Shown: positions 50,010-60,061 of the stretch, one piece after another
How the letters are laid out: the number at the start of each line of letters is the position of its first letter
Position numbering within the stretch: the stretch's first letter is position 1
Source of the DNA: Orientallactaga sibirica
Taxonomy: Eukaryota > Chordata > Mammalia > Rodentia > Dipodidae
Assembly (NCBI GenBank): GCA_036365145.1
Contig: JAEOAD010001365.1
Coordinates: forward strand, 952,501 to 1,016,500
Length of the DNA stretch: 64,000 nt
Reading direction: 5' to 3'
Translations under genes and position numbers: made by a program
Notes under the pieces: model-generated
Told to the model about the DNA's origin: nothing
What the model saw: the letters and a program-made list of their open reading frames with translations, nothing else
Databases searched by the model: none

Positions 50010-50041
<32 letters not shown>

Positions 50042-50186
50042 ATTTTTCGAGGTAGGGTCTCACTCTGTTCCAGGCTGACCTGGAATTAACTATGTAGTCT
50101 CAGGGTGGCTTCGAACTTAAGGCAGTCCACCTACCCTCTGCCTCCCAAGTGCTGGGATTAAAGGCGTGAGCCACCATGCCCGGCTT
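50010..50186 (-). mobile_element. B1-type SINE, young
   Basis: T run of about 30, TTTTTCGAGGTAGGGTCTCAC to GCCACCATGCCCGGC. 15-bp TSD CAACTATGTGCTTTT at 49998-50012 and 50187-50201. Confidence 0.97.
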
Positions 50187-50400
50187 CAACTATGTGCTTT
50201 TGAAGGCTTGTTAAGAGAAATGGGACCCAGTGGATGTATTTGGAACAATGGGAACTAATGGAAGTGTTTGCAAAATTTCCACCAATGACTTCTCTTAGTA
50301 TCCCTGGGACCTTACGGAAGAGCCAGTGGGGTAAGTCCTAGGTGTAAGGCTGGTCTACAGGGCTGTCCATTGATACGTAGATCAGAAATATATCATACTG

Positions 50401-50554
50401 AGCCGGGCGTGGTGGTGCACACCTTTAATCCCAGCACCCGGGAGGCAAAGGTAGGAGGATCGATGTGAGTTTGAGGCCACTCTGAGACTACATAGTGAAA
50501 TCCAGGTCAGCCTGGGCTAGAGTGAGACCCTACCTCGAAAAAATAAAAAAGAAA
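50401..50554 (+). mobile_element. B1-type SINE, young
   Basis: AGCCGGGCGTGGTGGTGCAC to ACCCTACCTCGAAAAAAT. Perfect 17-bp TSD AGAAATATATCATACTG at 50384-50400 and 50555-50571. Confidence 0.97.
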
Positions 50555-50797
50555 AGAAATATATCATACTGGTTCTGACAAGGTAGCTGAAGGGGAATGC
50601 AATGGCAAACTGCAGGAACACAGCATGAACTTGGGAGAGCAGAGAAATAGGGATGCTGAGGCCCAATACCAGCCCCAGGTTCCCACTGTGTGTGGGCTTG
50701 GGTGTCAGACAGCTTTTTTGGTATTGGCTGGCAGAACTTCCTCATCTCTGATAAATTCTCAGATAAATTCAAAATTGTAGATTAGCTCTTAGTCTTG

Positions 50798-51009
50798 AAT
50801 TTTTTAAGATTTATTTTTATTTATTAGAGAGAGGAGGAGAGAGAGAGTATGTGTGAGAATGGGTGCATCAGGGTCTCCAGCCACTGCAAATGAACACCAG
50901 ATGCATGTGCCACCATGTGCATCTGGCTTATGTGGGACCTGGAGAATCAAACCTGGATCCTTAGGCTTCACAGGCAAGTACCTTAATCACTAAGCCATCT
51001 CTCCAGCCC
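50798..51009 (-). mobile_element. tRNA-class SINE
   Basis: TTTTATTTATTAGAGAGAGG start, AAGCCATCTCTCCAGCC end. Confidence 0.95.
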
Positions 51010-51023
51010 TTGAAAAAATCTTT

Positions 51024-51235
51024 TTTTTTAAGATTTTTATTTCTTTTTATTTATTTATTAGAGACAGAGAGAGGGAGAGTGAGAATGGGCGTGCCAGGGC
51101 CTCTGGCCACTGCAAATGAACTCCAGATGTGTGCGCCCCCTTGTGCATCTGGCTTACGTGGGACCTGGAGAATCGAACTGGGATCCTTAGACTTCGCAGG
51201 CAAATGCCTTAACTGCTAAGCCATCTCTCCAGCCC
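51024..51235 (-). mobile_element. tRNA-class SINE, young
   Basis: TTTTATTTATTTATTAGAGAC start, AAGCCATCTCTCCAGCCC end. TSD GAAAAAATCTTTTTT at about 51012 and 51237. Confidence 0.96.
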
Positions 51236-51242
51236 CGAAAAA

Positions 51243-51396
51243 ATCTTTTTTGAGATGGAGTTTCTCATGCTATAAGCTTGGGTGGCCTGGAATTCACTGT
51301 GTAGCCCAGGCTGGCCTCAAATTTTTAGCAATACTCCTGCCTTAGTCTCCCAAGTACTGGGATTATAAATTTGCACCTGTACCACCATGCCTAATT
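51243..51396 (-). mobile_element. B1-type SINE, old
   Basis: TTTTTTGAGATGGAGTTTCTC, GTGTAGCCCAGGCTGGCCTC, GTACCACCATGCC. Confidence 0.87.
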
Positions 51397-51516
51397 TAGT
51401 CTTGAATCTTCCTATTGTTGCCTTAAACATTTCCCTTCTCTTCTCCAAGTTGATGCCATTCATTTGTACAATGAAGAAGAATGGATCTATCTTTCAGGGC
51501 TTTTTCCTGATCTGTG

Positions 51517-51543
51517 GTTGTGTGTGTGTGTGTGTGTGTGTGT
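51517..51543. repeat. (TG)n microsatellite
   Basis: About 13 TG units. Confidence 0.95.
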
Positions 51544-51591
51544 ACGTACATCAAGATAAAGCTGATAAGTTTTGTGGGTTGCTTTTATTTG

Positions 51592-51741
51592 TTTTGTGGT
51601 TTTTTGAGGTAGAATCTCAGTCTAGCCCAGGCAGACCTAGAATTCACTATGTACTCTCAGGGTGGCCTCGAACTCACAGCAGTTCTCCTACCTCTGCCTC
51701 CCAAGTGCTGGGATTAAAGGCATGTTCCACCATGCCTGGCT
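51592..51741 (-). mobile_element. B1-type SINE
   Basis: GGTTTTTTGAGGTAGAATCTC to TTCCACCATGCCTGGC. Confidence 0.95.
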
Positions 51742-51750
51742 TGCTTGCTT

Positions 51751-51923
51751 TTTTTTTTGTTGTTTGTTTGTTTGTTTGTTTTGTTTCAAGGTAGGGTCTC
51801 ACTCTAGCTCAGGCTGACCTGGAATTCACTCTGTACTCTTAGGGTGGCCTTGAACTCATGGCGATCCTCCTACCTCTGCCTCCCAAGTGCTGGGATTAAA
51901 GGTGTGCACCACCACACCCAGCT
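51751..51923 (-). mobile_element. B1-type SINE
   Basis: (GTTT)n tail, AAGGTAGGGTCTCACTCTAG to CACCACCACACCCAGC. Confidence 0.96.
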
Positions 51924-51937
51924 TGATTTTATATATG

Positions 51938-52127
51938 GTAACTTTATTTATTTTAGAGCAGAGAAGGAGGCAAATAGAGAAAGAATGGGTATGCCAGGTC
52001 CTCCAGTCACTGCAAACTCCAGACTCATGCACCACCTTGTACCACTTACATGAGTACTGGGGAATTGAACCTGGGTCTTTAGGCTTTCCAGGCAAGCACC
52101 TTAGCCACTAAGCAATCACTCCAGCCC
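51938..52127 (-). mobile_element. tRNA-class SINE
   Basis: TTTATTTATTTTAGAGCAGAG start, AAGCAATCACTCCAGCCC end. Short deletion near TTGTACCACTTACATG. Confidence 0.93.
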
Positions 52128-52147
52128 TTTTCTTTTTCTTTTTCTTT

Positions 52148-52184
<37 letters not shown>

Positions 52185-52326
52185 GTTTTGCGAGGTAGGG
52201 TCTCACTCTGGTCCAGGCTGACCTGGAATTAACTATGTAGTCTCAGGGTGGCCTCGAACTCTCAGCGATCCTCCTACCTCTGCCTCCCGAGTGCTGGGAT
52301 TAAAGGCGTGCGCCACCACGCCCGGC
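52128..52326 (-). mobile_element. B1-type SINE, young
   Basis: Long T run (52150-52183), TTTTGCGAGGTAGGGTCTCAC to GCGCCACCACGCCCGGC, with almost all CpGs kept. Confidence 0.97.
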
Positions 52327-52337
52327 TTCTTTTTCTT

Positions 52338-52464
52338 TTTTTTATGCAGGGTCTAACACTAGCCCAGGCTGACTTGTAACTCACTCTGTAGCCCAGGCTG
52401 TCCTTGATATCATGGTGGTCCTCTCAAGTACTCAGATTATGGGCTGGAGCCACCACCCCTGACG
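52338..52464 (-). mobile_element. B1-type SINE, old
   Basis: TGCAGGGTCTAACACTAGCCC, AACTCACTCTGTAGCCCAGG, GAGCCACCACCCCTGAC. Confidence 0.87.
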
Positions 52465-52609
52465 ATGCTGCTAAGTTGTTCATACTTCTTTTCCTCAAAT
52501 TCAGCTGCCCAGTCTCTGCCAACAGGAGGTTAGGCTTAATCATACAGGAGGGTGGACTGCTTCAGAGGGCTCAGGCCATGCTAACTGGGGACTCCCAACA
52601 GCTCTTTAC

Positions 52610-52672
52610 ACCAGTGGTCTCACACTTTAGGGTGCATAAAGGTCAGCTCAAGAGTGTGTTGAAACCTAGATT
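52610..52672 (+). mobile_element. MER5A-like hAT MITE, left part
   Basis: CCAGTGGTCTCACACTTTAGG, GTGCATAAAGGTCAGC, TTGAAACCTAGATTG. Continues after the B1 as AGATTGCTGTTGAG..CCCCAGAGTTTACAGTTCAG to about 52910, where the full-length L1 interrupts the region. Confidence 0.78.
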
Positions 52673-52832
52673 GAGCTGGGCGTGGTGGCGCACACCTTTA
52701 ATCCCAGCACTTGGAAGGCAGAGGTAGGAGGACTGCCGTGAGTTCAAGGCCACCCTGAGACTACATAGTTAATTCCAGGTCAGCCTGGACCAGAGTGAGA
52801 CCCTACCTCGAAAAACACAAAACAAAACAAAA
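52673..52832 (+). mobile_element. B1-type SINE inside MER5A
   Basis: GAGCTGGGCGTGGTGGCGCAC to CCCTACCTCGAAAAACAC. Perfect 11-bp TSD AAACCTAGATT at 52662-52672 and 52833-52843. Confidence 0.96.
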
Positions 52833-52912
52833 AAACCTAGATTGCTGTTGAGTTCTATCCCCAGAGTTTACAGTTCAGTGGGGCTTGGGTTTGACTCAAG
52901 AATTTGCCCGCT
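52833..52912 (+). mobile_element. MER5A-like hAT MITE, right part
   Basis: GATTGCTGTTGAGTTCTATCCCC, CAGAGTTTACAGTTCAGTGGGG, CAAGAATTTGCCCG. Confidence 0.78.
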
Positions 52913-52946
52913 TTTTCTCTCCTTCTCTCCATCCCTCCCTTCTTTT

Positions 52947-54469
52947 TTTTTTCTTTTTTTAAATTTTAAATACATATTTTTTATTTATATTATTCTGATT
53001 TTACATTCATAGTATTGGTTCCATTGTCCTCCTCTCTGTCCTCCCACTTTCAAAGGGACCCTCATAAATGGGGAATGTGGGTCATGCATTGTGAGGTTAG
53101 TCAAGAGTTCTGGGGGGTATGCCCCAGTCTCTGTGCATAATGCCCCAACTTGTGACTCTAACAATCTTTCCGCCCACTCTTCCGCGAGTTTCCCTGAGCC
53201 ACATTGGGGTCATTTTAGTTCTACTTCAGTGATGAGGCTTTGAGAGCTTCTGTGTCTCTGAATATCTGGCTTAGTTGGAGTTGGATGTTCTCTGTGTTTA
53301 TCTCCTTCAGCCTTTTTCTGGTGTGATCGCCATGAACGCTGTATTCTCGCCCTTCCCCTGCATTGTTCTATGGTTTCAGCTGGGGCCCTGGTGAGATGTG
53401 GTTAGCTGATCCTCCCTTCAGGTTCGTTGTCCACCTGAAAAAAGATAAGCAAATTCTCCAACGGAGAGAGTAGTACTAGATAGAAGGGATGACCACATAT
53501 GTTTTGGAGGGAATTTTATATGCGTTGGCTCTCTTCTAGCCCACATTTGGTGGTATCTTGATCTTGGAGACTGAGCTCATTTTTTGTACCTGGTTTTGAC
53601 TTATTTCCCAGTTTCAGCAATGAGTTCCATTCCATTGAGTGGATCTATTAGCCAAATCAAGAGCAGTTGGTTACCCACCATGGCTATTTGCCACTACTGC
53701 ACTTGTATGAGCATTACGTCAAATTGTTTCCTGCTGGGTATCTTAGACTGCTAGTTGTTTGGACCAATGTTGGGCCTTTTCCCCCAGTTGCTCGTGTAGC
53801 ACCCTCTGGTACCAGACTAGCTAACTGTCTGGGGACTGACCTTCTTCCAGATTCTGGCCAGGTCTCTCTGTGTTTAGACTCACACACGTATGCTATCTTC
53901 TACAGTAGGGTCTTACCATTAACCTTTGGTGGGTCACCAAGGACTCTGACAGAAGTCTGTCTTTTTTTGGGGGGGGGTAACCTTGTAGGTGTCTCGGATC
54001 AAGAGCTCATTGTGGAGTTTAACCCCGTGCTGGCACTGGGTGTTATAAGTCTGCACCTAGGAAGGTGAGGGAGGAAAAAGATAGATAATATAAAAGAGAA
54101 AGTGAGTATAGAGAGGAGAGGGAGAGAGAGAGAAGAGAAAGAGAAGCAGGACAAGATTAAAGTTGGCCTTCATGATGCTCTCTCCAGGTTCCTGTGGTTC
54201 AGGTGTTCCCTCTGCGGGCCTGCTGAAGGATCAATGTTTTAGCCTGTTGTTCAGAGTAAAGGGTTTTATAGTATCTTTTCCTTTTAGGTCCCAATTTGTA
54301 TCCCCCCCCTTGTCTTCCCTCCCACCCTCTTGTTTCCTCCCAGCCTTACCCTCCCTCCATCCCACCCTCCCTCTTGTCTGGGCCTCAGAGTGTTTATTAG
54401 GTTTGGCCGCATGTCACGTGGATTCAGGTTAGGAGCATGCGACAATTATCTTTTTGTGCTTGGGTGAGC
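52947..54469 (-). mobile_element. L1 3'UTR of the full-length element
   Basis: Read on the minus strand it contains a G-rich purine tract (54300-54381), a pyrimidine tract (54063-54155) and, near the end, CGCGGAAGAGTGGGCGGAAAG, related to the TTGCGGAAGAGGGGGCGGAT of the truncated copies at 12715, 35341 and 56321 but in a different context. The element and those copies therefore belong to distinct subfamilies. The 133-codon plus-strand open frame (53667-54068) is antisense to this UTR and is not a gene. Confidence 0.88.
54300..54381 (-). repeat. G-rich polypurine tract in L1 3'UTR
   Basis: On the minus strand at least six runs of three or more G (GAGGGAGGGTGGGATGGAGG and similar) are spaced by one to seven bases, a G-quadruplex-type composition known in mammalian L1 3'UTRs. 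Confidence 0.85.
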
Positions 54470-56190
54470 TCACTGAGGATGATCTGTTCCATGTTTGACC
54501 ATTTTTTTTTCAAATTTCCTTATTTCATCTTTCCTTACTGCTATGTAGAATTCCATACTATAGATATACCACATCTTTGTTATCCATTCATCTAGTGATG
54601 GACACCTGGGTTGATTCCAGCTCTTTGCTATTATGAATTGAACAGCTATAAACATAGTTGAGCAAATGTCTCTGATCTGAGGCTTGGAGCCTTTAGGGTA
54701 AATGCCCAATAAGGGAATAACTGGATCCATTGGTAGGTCTATGGTCATCCTTTTCAGGAGTCTCCATATAGTTGTCCATAGTGTTTGAACCATTTTACAT
54801 TCCCACCAGCAGTGAAAACTTGTTCCTGTTTCTCCGCAGCCTCACCAGCATTTGTTTTCATTGTTTTTCTTAATGTTAGCCATCCTTACTGGGGTAAGGT
54901 GGAATCTCATAGTTGTTTTACTTTGCATTTCCCTGATGATTAGGGATGTTGAACATTTTCTTAAATGTGTGTTTGCTATTTGTATTTCTTCCTCTGAGAA
55001 CTCCCTGTGCAGTTCTCTGCCCCACTTTGTGAGTGGGTTGTTTGGTGATTTATTGTTTAGGTTTTGGAGTTTTGAGTTCTAGAAATTAGGCCTCTGTCAG
55101 TTGTATAGCTGGTGAAAATATTCTCCCATTCTGTGGGTAATCTGCTGGCTTTGGTTATAGTATTTTTGTCAGTGAAAAAGCTTTTCAGCTTCATGAGATC
55201 CCAATGGTTGAGTGAGTGTTTAATTTCCTGAGCTGCTGGGGTTTTGTTCAGGAAATCTTTTCCCACTCCTATATCGCGGAAGGTTCCTCCTATTTTTTCT
55301 TCCAGTAGTAGCAGAGTTTCTGGTTTTATATTAAGGTCTTTTATCCATTTGGACTTAATTTTTGTGCATGGAGAGATGTGTGGGTCGAGTTTCATTTTCC
55401 TACATATGGTTGTCCAGTTTGTCCAGCACCATTTGTTGAAGATGCTGTCTTTTCTCCAATCTGCATTGGTTGGGCCTTTGTCAAATATCAAGTAGCTGTA
55501 GTTACTTGACCCAAAGTCTGAGTCTTCAATTCTGTTCCATTGGTCTATATTCCTGTTTTTATGCCAGTACCATGTTGTTTTTATTACAATGGCTTTGTAG
55601 TATAGCTTTAGATCAGGTATGGTGATGCCTCCAGAGGTGTTTCTTTTGCTGAGGATGAGCTTGGATATCCGAGGCCTTCTACCTTTCCATATGAATTTTG
55701 AGATAGTTTTTTCTATCTCATTGAAGAAGGAAGTTGGGATTTTTATTGGCATTGCATTGAATCTATAAAGTGCTTTTGGTAAAATTGCCATTTTCACAAT
55801 GTTAATTCTACCAGTCCAGGAACATGGGAGGTCTTTCCATTTTTGTAGGACCTCCTCAATTTCTTTTTTGAGAGTTTTTATGTTTTCATTGTATAGGTCT
55901 TTCACTCCCTTAGTTAATGTTATTCCAAGGTATTTTATTTTCTTTGTTGCAATAGAAAATGGGACGATGTTAGTAATTTCTTTTACTGTCTCTTTGTACT
56001 TTGCATACAGAAAGACTACTGATTTCTGTGCATTGATTTTGTATCCTGCTACTTTGCTGAAGGCACTAATCACCTTTAAGAGTTTTGCGATGGAAGTTCT
56101 CTGGTCACTTGTGTATAGAATCATGTCATCTGCAAATAGGGCTAACTTAACTTCTTCCTTTCCAATTTGTATCCCTTTGATTTCTTTCTC
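54470..56190 (-). pseudogene. L1 ORF2 remnant: RT C-terminal part to Cys-rich end
   Basis: Begins just after a stop (TAG at 56193-56191, in a context where relatives have CAG). It then reads the reverse transcriptase catalytic FADD (56136-56125), the thumb-like region and [10 protein letters not shown], and stays open to 55057. The reading resumes in another frame with GETGTSFHCWWECK, the cysteine-rich C-terminal segment, preceded by an in-frame TGA (54844-54842) where an arginine CGA is expected. It ends at 54470 with 'KHGTDHPQ'. The catalytic aspartates are intact, so decay came after insertion. Confidence 0.92.
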
Positions 56191-56320
56191 CTATCTTATT
56201 GCTTGAGCTAATACTTCTAGCACTATGTTGAAGAGCAGAAGTGAGAGTGGACACCCCTGCCTTGTTCCTGACGCAATGGGAATTCCTTCAGTCTCTCCCC
56301 ATTAAGAATTACTTGGGCTT

Positions 56321-56874
56321 GCTCTTGTCTGACTAAATGTATATATTATTCCCACCAAGCTGCCCTGAAAATACTACACTTCATGTTCATATTCACAAAT
56401 TAATGCTACTCTCACTTCTGGTTAGAGAAGCTTCTCTTTTCAGATGGCGATGACCACTGGGATGACCCAAAAGGCAACATAGTGCTGAGAAGAAGGGATG
56501 GAGGAGTACCCAGCACTGAAACACCTCTGTCACACCCTCCAAGGCTCAGGGACCATTGCGGAAGAGGGGGCGGATAGAATGGAAGAGCCAAAGGAAGAGT
56601 ATGACCTCTTACAATGCAACTGCCCAGACAGAAATTGGCCTTGATAGCCATGACCTTGCAGTGCCTAGCAATACTTCCTCAAGACCCTCAAAATAGAAGA
56701 AAAAGATGATGACATCAAATTAAGACAGAGACTAATGGAGAGAGGGAGGGGATATGATGGAGATTGGACTTCTAAAATGGAATGGGGGGGAAATATCAGG
56801 TGGTTTTTTTGTATGTAAGTATAAAAGTTGTCAATAAAAAAATAATTTTTTAAAAAAGGTAAAATTTAAATAAA
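56321..56874 (+). mobile_element. 5'-truncated L1 3'UTR (Lx-like) inserted in the L1
   Basis: A perfect 17-bp TSD, AAGAATTACTTGGGCTT, occurs at 56304-56320 and 56875-56891. The insert matches 13430-13975 closely (GGTTAGAGAAGCTTCTCTTTTC, GCGGAAGAGGGGGCGGATAG, AAGTTGTCAATAAAAAAATAA) and lies opposite to the host L1's strand. It splits ORF2 between RT motif A and the FADD box. Confidence 0.95.
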
Positions 56875-56890
56875 AAGAATTACTTGGGCT

Positions 56891-57664
56891 TTAGGTGCTT
56901 TTATATATAGCCTTTATTATGTTGAGATATGGGCCGTCCATGCCTATTCTCTCCAATGTTTTGATCATGAAATGATGTATTTTGTCAATGGCCTTTTCTG
57001 CATCTATCGAAATGATCACGTGGTTTTTGTGTTTCAGCTTGTTTATGTGGTGTATTACATTGACAGATTTCTGTATGTTGAACCACCCCTGCATTCCAGG
57101 GATGAAGCCTACTTGATCAAGGTGGATAATGCTTTTGATGTACTGTTGAATTCAGTTTGCAAGAATTTTGTTCAGGATCTTTGCATCTATGTTCATCAGA
57201 GAAATGGGCCTATAATTTTCCTTTCTTGTGGCATCCCTGCCTGGTTTTGGAATTAGGGTGATACTAGCTTCATAAAAGGAGTTAGGGATCTCTCCCTGTT
57301 CTCCTATTGTGTGGCACAGTTTGAAAAGAATTGGTTTCAGTTCTTCCCTGAAGGTTTGGTAGAATTCTGCTGAGAAACTGTCTGGTCCTGGACTCTTCTT
57401 TTTGGGGAGGTGTTTGATTACCTCTTCTATCTTGAAGGTTGTGATGGGTTTGTTTAGGAAATTAGTCTGCTCTGGACTTAGCTTTGGTAGGTGGTATATG
57501 TCTAGGAATTCATCCATTTCCTCCATATTCTCCTGTTTTATGGAGTAGAGGTTTTTGAAATAAGTCTTAATAACTCTTCCTATTTCACTCATGTCTGTTG
57601 TGATCTCTCCCTTTTCATTTCTAATTTTGTTGATTTGAAGTGTTTCTTTTTTCTGCTTGATCAA
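56891..57664 (-). pseudogene. L1 ORF2 remnant: reverse transcriptase fingers/palm
   Basis: Readable landmarks are [37 protein letters not shown], an in-frame TGA (57154-57152) where relatives have an arginine codon, then [15 protein letters not shown] and the motif A aspartate in [10 protein letters not shown]. The frame closes at 56891, at the later L1 insertion. Confidence 0.93.
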
Positions 57665-58042
57665 ATTGGTCAGGGGTGTATCAATCTTAATTTTTTCAAA
57701 GAACCAGCTCTTTGTTTCATCAATTTTCTTAATTGTCCTCTTAGTTTCTAATTCATTAATTTCTGCTCTGATTTTAATTATTTCTTTCCGTCTGGAGCTT
57801 TTTGGGTTGGCCTTCTTCTAGCTTTTCCAATGCCTTTAGATGAGTGGTTAGGTTATTGATTTGGGATCTCTCTGTTTTTGTTATGAAGGCATTTAGTGCT
57901 ATGATTTTTCCCCTAAGGACTGCCTTCATTGTGTCCCACAAGTTTTGGTATGATGTGTTCTCGTTGTCATTGAGTTCTAGAAATTTTGCAATTTCATTCT
58001 TTATTTCATCCACAACCCATTTATTGTTTAAAAGTGTGTTGT
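57665..58042 (-). pseudogene. L1 ORF2 remnant: linker between EN and RT
   Basis: '[18 protein letters not shown]' and '[20 protein letters not shown]' at 57774-58046 are typical of the inter-domain region of L1 ORF2. The segment is out of frame with the endonuclease because of an expanded A run (T run at 58078-58094). Confidence 0.88.
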
Positions 58043-58825
58043 TCAAGTTCCAGGAGGTAGAGGGATTCCTGTTGTACTTTTTTTTTTTTTTTTCCTGATG
58101 TACTTTTTGTTGTTGATTTCTAGCATTACAGCATTGTGGTCTAATATCATGCAGGAAATTACATCAATTTTCTTGAAAATATGGAGGCAGGCTTTGTGGC
58201 CCAGTACGTGATCTATTTTAGAGAAGGTTCTATGGGCTGCTGAGAAGAATGTGTAATCTATAGATTTTGGGTGGAATGTTCTGTATACGTCTGTTAGGTC
58301 TAGTTGTCCTATGGTGTTGTTGAGCTCTCTTACTTCCCTATTAATTTTCTGTTTGGATGATCTATCCATTGTTGATAGTGGAGTATTGAAGTCCCCGACT
58401 ATGATGGTGTTGGTGTTTATTTCTGTTTTGTTGCCAAGTAGATTTTGCTTTATGAATTGTGGTGCACCTGTGTTTGGTGCATAAATATTGATGATTGTGA
58501 TATCCTCTTGTTGGATTGTTCCCTTGATAAGTAAGAAGTGGCCTTCCTTGTCTTTTTTGGTTACTTTTGGTTTGAAGTCTATTTTATCCGATATAAGTAT
58601 AGCTACGCCTGCTTTTTTCATATTTGTGTTTGCTTGGAATATCATTTTCCACCCTTTCACCCTGAGGAGGTGTCTGTCTTTAGTGGTGAGGTGGGTTTCT
58701 TGAAGACAGCAGATTGAGGGGTCCAGTTTTCTGATCCACCCTGTTAGCTTATGTCTTTTTATGGGTGAATTAAGGCCATTAATATTCAGAGATACTACTT
58801 TGAGGTTTGATTTAATACCTGCCAT
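58043..58825 (-). pseudogene. L1 ORF2 N-terminal apurinic-type endonuclease domain
   Basis: Starts at ATG 58825 and encodes about 240 residues of intact endonuclease, the domain that nicks TTTT/AA-type targets for retroposition. Every catalytic position is visible at the standard place: N14 in SLNING, E43 in QETHL, Y115 in INIYAPN, D145 and N147 in GDFN, D205 in SKIDHVLG, and D229/H230 in ILDHNAV. After residue 244 a long A run shifts the frame and the rest reads nonsense, so the domain is separated from the reverse transcriptase. Confidence 0.95.
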
Positions 58826-59022
58826 ATTATGATGGGTTGTGGTCTTTGTGGGTTTTTTTTTGGGGGGGGGTTAATGTGGACTGCTTCTTGAAGGCTCTTG
58901 AGACTGGTTATTTGTTTCTTCTGTGTGGAGAATTCCCTGAAGTACTTTCTGTAGGTTTGGCTTTGTGTTAATATATTTGTAAAGATGAGTTTTATCAATG
59001 AACGTTTTTCTTTCACCATCTA

Positions 59023-60061
59023 TTATGAGGGATACTTTTTCTGGGTAGAGTATTGGAGCTGGAAACCATGGGTTCTTAGAGTTTGCAGAGTTCCATTCCA
59101 GGCCCTTCTGGCTTTTAGGGTTTCCATTGAGAAGTCTGAGGTAATTCTAATGGGGTTTCCTTTATATGTAATGTGTTGTTTTTCCCTGGCTGCTTTTAGG
59201 ATTTTCTCTTTGTGTTTGATGTTTAGAGTTTTAAAGATAATGTGTCTTGGAGAATTTCTCCTTTGGTCCAGTCTGTTTGGAGTTCTGCTAGCTTCTTGTA
59301 GTTTGATGGGATTTTCTCTTGAGAGAGCAGGAAAGTTTTCTTCAATTATTTTGTTTAATAAGCTTTCCATTCCTTTGGCCTGTGTTTCTTCCTCCTCTGG
59401 TATACCCATGATCCTAATGTTTGGACGCTTAAGGGTGTCCCACATTTCCCTCATGTTCTGTTCACAGAAATTTTTGAGCTTATTGAAATTTTTGGACTCA
59501 CGAACTGTTTCTTCTGTTTTGTCTTCCAGTTCTGAGTTTCTGTCTTCCACTTGACTTACTCTGTTTTTAAGAGCTTCTGTAGAGTTTTGGGCTTGTTCAA
59601 TTTGGTTCATTTTTTCTACCTTTTTTTAATGTATAGTTTCCATCCCTCTGTCTAGTTCCCTTTTTGTGTCATTTTCTGACTTTCTTAATGCCTCTTGGAG
59701 TTCATCTTTGCATTTCTTTATGTCTTCATTGAACTTAGCCAGCTGGTTATTGAGGACCTCTTTTTTTTTCATTCTCCTTCAGATCATTTAACTATCTTTG
59801 GAGCCCTTCCTGGTTCCTTTCTATTAGGTCTAATCTAACAAGGATAACATTCATACAATTGTTGGCTCTTTGTTGAGTTTCTGAGAGTTGTGCTATTTGC
59901 TTGGCCAGGGTTGCATAGCTTGTCTCTTCATTTTGGGGTTCTGATTCTATTGTCTCTTCTGTGCTTTGATTTGAGACATCCTTCGTAGGACTGGATAGTC
60001 TAGCTGGATTCACTTGCATCTGGTTTTTCATGCTATTCCTTTTTCCCTGTAGTCTGCCCAT
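59023..60061 (-). pseudogene. L1 ORF1 (RNA-binding protein), broken
   Basis: ORF1 normally encodes a trimeric nucleic-acid chaperone (coiled coil, RRM, C-terminal domain). The N-terminal part starts at 60061 (MGRLQGKRNSMKNQ) and stops at a TAG (59794-59792). A frameshift in an A run (T run 59761-59769) leads into a charged coiled-coil stretch (NNQLAKFNEDIKKCKDEL). A TAA lies at 59628-59626. The remaining frame, 59610-59023, carries the coiled-coil end, the RRM-like NIRIMGIPEEEE and a basic C-terminus (PIRITSDFSMETLKARRAW). Three lesions, so no protein. Confidence 0.92.

Noticed and set aside
53667..54068. 133-codon plus-strand open frame
   Set aside because: Antisense to the L1 3'UTR.
58985..59554. 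189-codon plus-strand open frame
   Set aside because: Antisense shadow of L1 ORF1.
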